The notes below the pieces were generated by a model, which made no database searches, had not been told where the DNA came from, and was given only the letters and a program-made list of their open reading frames with translations. The position numbers and the translations under genes were made by a program. From Lasiosphaeria ovina (lineage: Eukaryota > Ascomycota > Sordariomycetes > Sordariales > Lasiosphaeriaceae), in NCBI GenBank assembly GCA_033439765.1, contig JAULSN010000009.1, positions 2,418,001 to 2,482,000 on the forward strand: a stretch of 64,000 bases of DNA, given 5' to 3'. Below, piece after piece: positions 55,907-64,000 of the stretch. Numbering within the stretch: position 1 is the stretch's first letter; each line of letters begins with the position of its first letter.

Positions 55907-58086
55907 ATGTCGCTTGGTTTCGTCGGCCGTCCCTCCTCCGGAGGCAAGATCCAGGGGGAAAGCGTGCCATTTTTACAGTCTCTCACCCCCCACGGCAATC
56001 TTACCTGGGATCTCGCCAAGCATTGGGACTTGTGCCGATCTTGCCAATCCATGCTTAATCGAAATTTCGTTCCCGGGAAGCTCAAAATGCACTGGAAGTC
56101 GCGCAAAAGGCTCGCTAAGAAGTCCACCGGCGACAAATGTATCATCTGTCGCACAATCTTCCAGGCATACCAGCGATTCGAGTCTTCCCATCACGCGACT
56201 GACATATTGCAGTACTGGATTTCCGGCCCTAACACCCTGGATGTCCGGACTCAAGATCCGGCAATCCTCCTGACTGGTTCAAGGAGGCCCATGTTCATCT
56301 CAATAAGACAGAATACAGTTCTCAATCCCATTACGAACTCGTCTGTATTAGAATAGACGGTGAATAATTATGTGGAAAGGACTTCTCGGCTGACCGGTGA
56401 CTCCTTTGCTTTCTAGACTTCATCGTCAACAGGGTGGACGGACACAGTTCGGGACGGGCCAGTCTCGATTTGTGCCCCCCGGACGAACCCGAGGCCATGT
56501 TCGATATCAAATCAAACAACGATGGGCGGCTCTCCCCGGAGAGTATCTCCTTTATCCAGGAGCGACTGGCGATCTACCTTGTAGGCGGCCCGGGCCATTC
56601 TAGCTGCCGACCGAACCCCAACTTCACGATTGATTACCCGCAGCGAATGCTGAAAATCACGGCCGAGCAAGTTTTCTTGGTTGACTTTGACAGCAGCAAC
56701 ATTGCGAACTTTGCAGCCTTGAGCTACTGTTGGGGCGACAAGCATACGCTGGAACTCAAGCCACCGCTACGACTGACTGCCGCCACCTTACACAATATTC
56801 GGTCTGGCGTTCAAATATCGGAGCTTCCTCTAACATTAAAACAAGCCATCGATATCTGTGGTTATCTTGACCTCGAGTACATCTGGATCGATGCTCTTTG
56901 CATTATTCAAGATAACCCCTCTGACTGGGCGAGGGAGGCTAAGAAGATGGCGACTGTGTACGCAACGTCCGCAGTCACAATCATTGCCGCATCATCAACC
57001 TCCTGCCATAGCGGGTTTCTGACCACAACTCGAAATTTGTTCATAGTCAACACCCCGCCCCACCCTCCGCTTAGACTTGTTGCTCAACCGGGGCGGCTAT
57101 CCGGTTTCTATTCGGAAATCCACATAACGAGTGATCATATTGATAAGAGAGGATGGACCTTGCAGGAAGAGCTCCTTTCTACCAGGTACATCAAGTTCAC
57201 AGAAGACGACGTACAATGGATGTGCGGTTCCGGAACCGAATGCATATGTGGCCAGCCGACGGCAAGGGACAAACTGCGCCCCTTTTTGACGACGGAATAC
57301 GAGGAGATACAGAGACAACCGCGGGAGGAATGGCTTTCAATTGCTGCGGGACTGGCCAACAGGCACTTTTCGGTTGCCACTGACAAGCTCCAGGCGCTCT
57401 CAGGTCTGGCCCGAATGAATGAGTCGGAAATGCAGTCGATATACGTCGCCGGCATCTGGAAAAGCCATATGCAACCGGAACCCAATTCGACATCGACACG
57501 GACCGCCCTGGCGTGGAAAGTGAAGGACATCGGGCGCTGCTACGAAGCATATGTTGCGCCTAGCTTTTCCTGGGCGTCGCTGGATTCGTCCATATTCTTA
57601 TACGACAATGTTCCAGCGCGATCGGTCTGCGACATAATCACTGTTGGTACTACACCAACATCACCCTCGGATCCCTTCGGCAGAGTTTCGGACGGATTCT
57701 TGACCATCAGCGGCCCCGTTCTCCCTTGCGTCATTAGTGGCTCGGGCGAGGATAGGCTGACTTATCACGTTGGAATAGAATGGGACCTGGAAGCCACATT
57801 TCTATACTGCTCTCTAGACTGTCCTGTCCGTCGAATCTTGCTCGACGATGATGAACATACGCTACACCGGCATCCTCATGGCGAGACTAAATTTGAGAGC
57901 ACGGCGGCGCATGTGATTGTCCTGTACCTAGGCAGCAGCACCATGATGGGCCTCGTTCTGGGGCGAGAGCCTGGCCGGGGGTGCTACCAGCGAATTGCCT
58001 TTGTCCATGCAAAACTAACCAACGCGGCCGTAACCCAATTGAACAAACTCGAGAGGCACCACCGACAAGAGATAACAATCCGTTGA
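55907..58086 (+). CDS. HET domain protein 2 (692 aa)
   Basis: Exons: 55907-56211, 56256-56359, 56417-58086; total 693 codons including stop. Intron 1 is only 44 bp (GTACTG, CCCTAAC, CAAG); intron 2 has GTGAAT, GCTGAC and TTTCTAG. The middle exon encodes DWFKEAHVHLNKTEYSSQSH, which fits the pre-HET region; the unspliced frame does not. The N-terminus has a Cys-pair site (LCRSCQSML, then CIICRTIFQ). The HET domain follows: FAALSYCWGDKHTL (about 235), YIWIDALCIIQDNPSDW (about 291), ATSAVTIIAASS, and KRGWTLQEELLSTRY (about 381). The C-terminal 250 residues are typical of the family (SWASLDSSIF). Its role in allorecognition-type cell death is inferred from the domain. Confidence 0.88.
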
Positions 58087-58281
58087 TTGGAAGATGCAGG
58101 TTCTTTTATAAGGGTGTCGAACAGATGGAATGTTAGTTAGAGATTTAAAGTCCTTAGCATCCTTGGAACGTTTCCATATACTTATATCTGTAGCGTACAA
58201 GGTGAACTGGACGGATCAGAGGAAGAAGGTCGGCGAATCCGAGCAAACCTAATCAACACGGCCGGTCTCTCGTCCCTCCCA

Positions 58282-58722
58282 TTACTCTTGAAATGTCTCA
58301 ATACTAACCACAGACGCCCGCCCACAGCACCACCACGCAGTCGACGCGGTCCAGCCTCTTAGCCCACAGACACCAGAGAACCACGAAGCGACAAGCCGGA
58401 ACGCCGCCCAGCCCAGCCCACGATCATTCTCCCTCCAGACGAGATAGGAATCAACAACACCGACATAAAACCCCGTGACGGCCATGACGGTGTCGACGGC
58501 AGCGTACTCGCGGCGTAGGTAGAAGAGGGCCACGAGCAGGCCGATGACGGTCGTGCGTGCCTGGCCCTGCACCATGACGGGACCCGCGGCCGGCGCCGAG
58601 GCGATGCGCGCCGGCCACCCGAACTCGGCCATCGCGGCCTGCGCGTCCCACATGGGCCACATCCCGCCGACGGCCATGGTCGTCGCTTGGATCAGCGCGT
58701 GGATGTGCCATACGGGGAACAT
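58282..58722 (-). CDS. DUF4267-like small membrane protein (146 aa)
   Basis: Start ATG 58722 is chosen because the family begins with a short helix before the first loop (MFPVWHIHALIQATTMAVGG). The frame is open further upstream to 58824, but that part is Thr/Pro-rich leader. FGWPARIASAPAAGPVMVQ and QARTTVIGLLVALFYLRREY give the family pattern of a glycine-flanked helix. VMAVTGFYVGVVDSYLVW and WAAFRLVASWFSGVCGL give two more hydrophobic helices. The last 25 residues are atypical. The protein is likely integral to a membrane; function unknown. It converges with HET gene 2, with 195 bp between stops. Confidence 0.65.
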   Translation of the reverse strand: MFPVWHIHALIQATTMAVGGMWPMWDAQAAMAEFGWPARIASAPAAGPVMVQGQARTTVIGLLVALFYLRREYAAVDTVMAVTGFYVGVVDSYLVWRENDRGLGWAAFRLVASWFSGVCGLRGWTASTAWWCCGRASVVSIETFQE

Positions 58723-59337
58723 TTTGCTTTGTGGTGCATGTGGTTTGCGGGTTCGTGTGACGGGGTGCGTTGGGTGTGTGGTTGCTCGGCTTGAAATGCG
58801 AGTTAATTGGAGACGCGACTTCAATAAACCATTTGTTGGTGTTATCAGGTGCGGCGTTCTTGTGATGCTGTGCGGTGATGTTTTTTTTTTTGATTGGTGG
58901 GAAGGGAAATGCTTTGGTGAAGGACGGGCCTGGCCTGACTAAAAACGAAAAGTATTTCGAATCTTTGACAGGGAAGCCACTCCTTCGCGTAATGATCATC
59001 CGCGTGTTGGGACTGTTGGCTGTGGCTTTTACATGTGCATGGTTTATTGAGGCCAGGATTCTTGACTCTTGGCGTCAGCAGCGGTCGGTCTAAGAGCTTG
59101 GTCGTGACCCAGGACTCAGGAGAATACGCGGAAATACGTGCAAGTTTATGCTCTACTGTACTGAAGCCGGCAGTGTAACTCATGATATTTGGATAGGTAG
59201 GTATATTTACATAATAGTTCTCCTCCCCCGAATTTAAGGTAGCCAACTACCAGGTCCTCCGTATGAGTGAGCTATTAACGCATCCTACTGGCAACTGCCT
59301 GCTCCAACACCTAAACCGCCATGAAACGGCCGGACTG
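58723..59337. other. Intergenic, no gene recognised
   Basis: This is the upstream region of the DUF4267-like gene and the 3' region of the hydrolase gene. A run of T lies near 58882-58891; no gene was seen. Confidence 0.45.
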
Positions 59338-60612
59338 CTAGGATCGGACGCGGTTGTTAATCCACCTTACGATACGTCCCCGCCGGAAACGTCTCGGCAT
59401 TTCGACCGGTTCTTCTACCTGGGTTGTGGCAATATAATCATATCCGTCAGATGGCGCCGCCATTATCCTACCGGGGACACTGGGCTCTTCGAAGACACGA
59501 CCGCCGCCCTCAGCCGGCAAGCCTGGGATTTCCCGCACATATTCTATCACCCTGACCCTCTCGGTGACGTGCGAGGCAGCAGTAGCACCAATCGTGGCGG
59601 TATTAGACACGCTAGCCACAGGCCAGGCCACACCCGAGCTGTTCGGCATGCCAACGGCGCTGCTCACCCCCGATTCCACTTCGCCTAGCACCTTCCTGAT
59701 CTGCTGGCACACAATCTTGAAAGTTCCGTCCTTTTCGTCGTTGAAGCGGCAGATGCCAACGTGATCGTCAGCGACGGGCACGGGCTGCTCGTTGGCGAAG
59801 CCCATGCGGGCGCTCGACTCGTCGACAATGCAGGAGCCGGTGCCCGGCCAGTGGCCCGTCTCGTAGAAGCTCACAATCTGCAGCGGCGCCTGCGAGATGT
59901 CAGCAAAGTCCTCGCAGATCTCTGTGAGCTGAACCGCGTCGCGCGTGATGGCATCGACCAGAGACGACTGCTTGCCTCGAAGGCCTCGCCCTGCGGTCCT
60001 TGACAGCGGAGCAAGATCCTTGGCGATGCGCCGCCACTGGTTCTTGACGCTGCGGAAGTGAGGCGTGCCGAAGAAGAACTAATGCAACTAATTGTCAGCA
60101 AATTTCTTCCGTCTTCGCAAGAGTGGAAAGCCGACCTACCACGCCGCGGGTAGCCTGGGAGATGGGCCTAAGCTCGGCTTCGCGGCTGGCAAAGCACAGC
60201 GCCTGCTTGACGATGAGCCCACCGAGGCAGTGCGCCACGAAGACGATGGGCCGGTTCCGAGCGTCGGCGCCGTCGCGGTGCGCTCCCAAGTGCATAAGCA
60301 GCGCCCGCGCGTTGCCGCGGATGCCGGCCGCAGAGTCGTTGCGGAAAATGTCCCCGTTGTACCCGAACGACAGCACGCGTGTGCGCGGCCGCACGGCAGG
60401 GAGAAACTCCTCCGGCCATGACTTCTCGTTGCCTGCGTGCCGCCACGTCTCCTTAGGGTCGCCGTCGAGACCGTGCACGAGAACTAGGCTGGTAAGTTGT
60501 TAAATCAGACGTGCATGTCGGGGTGAAACGTGGAAACTCACTCTAGGTCGGCGGCCCCAAATCCCTTCTCAGTGGGGTTGTACAGCTCCGTGATCATCAT
60601 TCTCTTCGCCAT
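59338..60612 (-). CDS. SERAC1-like alpha/beta hydrolase with Cys nucleophile motif (386 aa)
   Basis: Exons: 60612-60542, 60488-60140, 60078-59338, with GTGAGT and GTAGGT donors and acceptors TACCAG and CATTAG. They sum to 387 codons including stop. The fold starts LVLVHGLDGDPKETWRH, then FLPAVRPRTRVLSFGYNGDI. The nucleophile elbow is FVAHCLGGLIVKQAL (about residue 109), so Cys stands where SERAC1-like esterases have Ser (GHSLGG). Then comes FFFGTPHFRS and, near the end, the conserved YETGHW stretch and VADDHVGICRF, whose His could be the third catalytic residue. The C-terminal 100 residues are not conserved. Such hydrolase domains are N-terminal effectors of fungal NLR-like proteins, but here the domain stands alone. 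It is head-to-head with a paralogous hydrolase. Confidence 0.8.
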
Positions 60613-61321
60613 TTTGGAATGATTTCGTCCAGCAATCCAGGAGGGTGTCTGTTTAGGTACTTCAACTATTGATACGCTGTATTAAACGAAATTATTGGCG
60701 GAGCAAACAGGCTAACGTTGACGGGGTTGGTAACAGGAGTCTCTTTCAGGTAAAGGACTTTAAGTAAGGAGGTTTAAAGTCATTTAACTCAAACAATGAG
60801 GCTCGGAACTGCTCGCAGTAATTATTTCCCGCAGTCTAAGAGATGGGGGCGGTTGGTTACTCTTTGGGCTGAAATCTTGGGTCCCAAAACATGCAAACGA
60901 CAACGCAGAGGCTGCTACAACATCTTTGGTGTCCAATCTTGCGGCTCTTTCTGGCACTGGCCATATCAGTGTCCACATGGTGCATTTCATAATTACACAC
61001 CTCACAAGCAAATGGGAGCCCAAGCAGGCCAAGTGAGGAGCAACCCTCGAGCATGAGTCACCGACTCATCAATGCCCGATTTGCACCCAAACCGTGGGCG
61101 CGGTTTGGTAGATTCGATACTGTTGGACTTTGGTGGTTGATGAAAATAATTTGGTTACTTTATTTCTAGGTGGTCTTCAAAGAATGTAACCTTGCAATGT
61201 GCCTCAAATCCATTTGGTTCGTGGGCATTGTTTTCATTTCACGTTTAACCAGCCCCATCTGTTTAGCGTTTCAGGGACATACTTCCTTCCTTCTTTTGTT
61301 TGACCAGGTGACTTTGCCAAG
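60613..61321. promoter_or_regulatory. Divergent region between two hydrolase genes
   Basis: Seven hundred base pairs separate the starts of the two SERAC1-like hydrolases, so it probably carries a bidirectional promoter. Short open frames here, including the part of a 236-codon frame upstream of 61322, have no family resemblance. Confidence 0.4.
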
Positions 61322-62481
61322 ATGGATACCAACCGGGATGCTCGTGACGGAGACGGCGGAGGAAATCTACATCCCCTGCACACGCCAGCAGCTACCGTTC
61401 CGGATCAGATCGAGTAAGCCGACATCCCGCTTGACGCTTGTAGCGACAGACAAGTACTCTCTTTTTGGCGTAACTAACGCGACAAACAGCATCATAGCAG
61501 TGCACGGGCTGAACGGCCACTACCTCAACACATGGACCGCCACCGAGACAGCCGCCAAACGCCGCTTCAGCCTATGGAGAGGCGGAGCTGAAGTTGAAAG
61601 TACCAGCACTCTGTGGCTGCGGGATCTGCTGCCCCAGAAACTACCCAACGCGCATGTCCTGTCGTTCGAGTACGACGCCACAGCTTTCGGCAACAAATCG
61701 GCGTTCGGCGTGCGCGAGAACTCCATGGCGTTGCTGGCGGCGGTGAGGGATATGCGGGAAGATCACGTCAGTTACAACACTACTCTGCGCTGTGGGGAAA
61801 AGGCACCTCAAAGTGTCTTGCTGTTAACATGTGATGCATGGTTACGCAGGGAGACCAAGCGCGCCCTATCATCTTTATAGGCCACAGCCTGGGAGGCATA
61901 GTGATCAAGCAGGTGCGTTTACAGCAGAGACAATACAAGAGGACACGATACCAACTCATACACCGGGGTTAGGCCCTAACATTTGCAACCCACTCGGAAA
62001 CGAAGTGGAAGGGCATCGTGGAATCCACCAAGGGCGTAGTAAGCTGCCAGCCAGCACCAACCCCCTTTTTTCTTGTGCTGACCACATATTCGACCAGGTC
62101 TTCTTCGGCACGCCGCACCGGGGCGCAGACGCAGCCAGATGGGGCCACACGATTGCAGACATAGTCTCGACCGCGACGCATAGGCCGCCGGCGACCTTTC
62201 TCAAGACGCTCGAGACCAACTCGGCGCAGCTACTACAGATCTCGGAGGACTTCCGCCCGTCGGTGGACAGGTACGCCATCGCCAGCTTCTACGAGCAGCA
62301 CGCCCACCCTGCTCTTGGGACCGTCGTGGTCGACAAGTTGTCGGCGCTGCTGTGGCTCCCCAACGAAGAGGCCAACATGATGAGTGGCGACCATTCGGCC
62401 ATGTGCAAGTTTGCAAAGGGCGACAGGCGGTTTGACCGGGTCTGGAGGACGATTAAGAGGGTGTCCAGGGGGCGCGAGTGA
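61322..62481 (+). CDS. SERAC1-like alpha/beta hydrolase (293 aa)
   Basis: Exons: 61322-61413, 61490-61766, 61850-61912, 61973-62038, 62098-62481; total 294 codons including stop. Every internal junction restores family sequence: IIAVHGLNGHYLNTW, LPNAHVLSFEYDA, RPIIFIGHSLGGIVIKQALT (nucleophile Ser about residue 135), KGVVFFGTPHRGADAARWG. The end has DHSAMCKFAKGDRRF with a possible catalytic His. The short exons 3 and 4 (63 and 66 nt) explain why no long open frame covers the middle. The catalytic motif is canonical, unlike its divergent neighbour. It is likely a lipid or ester hydrolase acting alone or with an NLR-like partner; substrate unknown. Confidence 0.85.
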
Positions 62482-63594
62482 ATTCTGTATAGGTAGCCAC
62501 CTTAGAACTACTAGAGGCGTATACTTATAAAGGCTACTAGAGGTTCTAGTACTAGCTAGTTCCTACCCAGGGTCTCTTCCTCTTCTCAGTAATCCTAGGT
62601 CTAGATAACGAGGTCTTTAGGACCTTTAGGTACTATCCTTTATAATAGACTAATAGCTTGGGGAGTAGCTCTTCCCTTTCCGCGGCTATTACCTACTAGA
62701 GTGATCGGCTCGATCGTTACCGTATAGTATGGAGGTTGAAGAATTATAAGGGAAGGTAAGTACGCCTAATTAAGGTGGTCGCAATGAAGGTAATGAGGAG
62801 GGCGAGCAATGACTGGTATTGGCCTAAGACTTCAACTTAGCCCTCGCAAAGGAAGAAGGGCGAGGGCCGCTGCTTAGATACATGACTGGGAGACTCAGTC
62901 CCGGGTGTGCTTGTGAAGGCATGGCGCCACGATGTGACTCTAGTGGCTTGGCCAGCTGAAGGTGGCTTGGCCAGCTAGTGATAGGTGGAGGGCGCGCATA
63001 GGGTGCGCGCGCGTGCATGTGCTTTGGGGTGCTCTTTCCTTACATTTTCATATTAGTGAATCGAATTTTCGGTTTACTTTAGACGCTCTTAGCCGAAATT
63101 ACGGTAGTAGATATAGAAGGACCTAATTTCAATAAAGATATCGACGGTCTCGAGCTAAGCAGTAACTCTATTAGGGTAAGACGGTGAAGGTAGTGGGAGG
63201 CCTTCGCACCGTAGTATATGAAGGCTATTGCTAGAACCTTTCTATTTCTAGCTTCCTAGCCTAATGTACTACATTAGTTCTAACCCCATTGTTCCACCCT
63301 TTTTCTGCGCGCAACTCTACGGTATCGATTTCTAACCTCGGTATGTCACAGTTATCTATAACGGGTAGAAGATTTGCATTTAGAGACCACTACCTCTCTA
63401 ATTTAACTAACCTTTTTAGCACTTTTTTTCTTGAGCATAGCGAACAGACATTGTGAACTTCTTAGACCTCTTCACTAACCCAGAAGTACTGATGATTTCT
63501 CCTGAAAAGATATATTCACTTCAGTATTCTCTCCGACACTCTAGAGATCAGCAACTTCGCGTAGCCCCTCGATCTTCTTTGCGTATGTATAATC
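62482..63594. other. TpA-rich, gene-free block with short direct repeat
   Basis: Long runs rich in CTAG, TAG and TA dinucleotides (62490-62760 and 63050-63560) have stops in all frames and look like point-mutated repeat DNA. Around 62943-62980 the unit GTGGCTTGGCCAGCT is directly repeated. No coding relic was identified. Confidence 0.5.
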
Positions 63595-64000
63595 TCAACC
63601 TGTCTCAGCACGTCTGACCTTACTCGCGGATGCTTGTTCATCCTCTAATGCATCACTTGGCCGTTTCTTAGATCCAGTCGTATTGAGGAACGGTGAGAGT
63701 AATAACTGATCGACATCCCTTTGACCGGTGGAAGAGCTACCTGACGAGCGTGGAGTTGTGCTTAAGGGCGATCTAGAGCTTTCGCGATACGAGAACCTTC
63801 CATTGCTGCCTTGGCTGTAGAAGGAACTCGAAGACCACGGCGTTGGTCCCAAGTCGGACGAATCAATGGCGGTGCCAATACCGCTGTCCGACATCATTGA
63901 AGACACCTCTTCCGTCGGGGGCGGGTCCGGTTCTCCTTCGACTGGGGGGACATCCTTTGTCAGGCACCACCGGAGAGGAAATTTCCAACTGTGGCCAAAG
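63595..64000 (-). CDS. Partial Ser-rich protein, 5' end outside the window
   Basis: The frame is open from the window edge (beginning FGHSWKFPLRWCLTKDVPP) to a TGA at 63595-63597; an ATG at 63906 could also start it. The sequence is Ser/Pro-rich and probably disordered (GPTPWSSSSFYSQGSNGRFS), and ends with a basic nuclear-localisation-like stretch (TGSKKRPSDALEDE, SKVRRAE). No domain is visible in this C-terminal part. It may be a regulator; the family cannot be named from the visible portion. Confidence 0.5.
   Translation of the reverse strand, partial: FGHSWKFPLRWCLTKDVPPVEGEPDPPPTEEVSSMMSDSGIGTAIDSSDLGPTPWSSSSFYSQGSNGRFSYRESSRSPLSTTPRSSGSSSTGQRDVDQLLLSPFLNTTGSKKRPSDALEDEQASASKVRRAETG

Noticed and set aside
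60092..60503. Plus-strand frames over the minus-strand hydrolase
   Set aside because: Antisense shadows of the exon that encodes the nucleophile elbow.
61170..61321. Upstream part of a 236-codon frame as an N-terminal extension of the plus-strand hydrolase
   Set aside because: The frame reads through an intron (GTAAGC to AACAG). The ATG at 61322 in exon 1 gives the family-consistent start.
1..64000. CRISPR array, prokaryotic operon or phage signals
   Set aside because: No regularly spaced repeats, ribosome-binding sites or co-directional compact genes. Introns throughout show a eukaryotic genome.

Overview
The window reads as a filamentous ascomycete (Pezizomycotina, probably a sordariomycete). 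Genes are split by short introns of about 45-120 bp with GTAAGT-type donors, CTAAC/CTGAC branch sites and YAG acceptors. Many belong to families expanded in such fungi: HET, ankyrin, patatin, fungal protein kinases, CorA-like membrane proteins, P450, GMC oxidoreductase and rhodopsin-like proteins. No ribosomal or transfer RNA gene, no intact transposon and no CRISPR array was seen. Exon coordinates come from reading splice signals and frames by eye. Where the exons of a model sum to a multiple of three, this is stated as a check.

Layout. 0.8-3.9 kb: a 66-aa two-exon gene and an eight-exon CorA-like membrane protein. 4.0-7.8 kb (minus): an ankyrin protein and a protein kinase that may be one gene. 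8.2-11.3 kb: a protein with two kinase-like domains. 11.6-23.5 kb: a decayed stretch with relics of a sugar transporter, an SRPK-like kinase (stops all TAG), a truncated rhodopsin-like protein, a BAHD-type acyltransferase, a secreted protein and an interrupted open frame, around one intact cytochrome P450. 24.3-30.7 kb (minus): a ten-exon ankyrin protein ending in a CorA-like two-helix membrane module. 33.3-37.3 kb: B-box / P-loop / half-RING / patatin protein. 39.3-41.1 kb: secreted GMC oxidoreductase. 41.7-48 kb: a small protein, tandem repeats, an APH-fold kinase and a P/Q-rich relic. 48.7-50.3 kb: a nucleic-acid-deaminase-like protein. 51.6-52.3 kb: cysteine-rich GPI-type surface protein. 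53.2-58.1 kb: two tandem HET proteins. 58.3-62.5 kb: a DUF4267-like membrane protein and a head-to-head pair of SERAC1-like alpha/beta hydrolases. 62.5-63.6 kb: TpA-rich DNA. The window ends inside another minus-strand gene.

Taken together, HET, patatin, SERAC1-like hydrolase, kinase, deaminase, P-loop and ankyrin modules are the parts list of fungal NLR-like and allorecognition proteins. I infer an accessory, fast-evolving non-self-recognition island mixed with decaying metabolic genes and point-mutated repeats. The functions are inferred from domains only.
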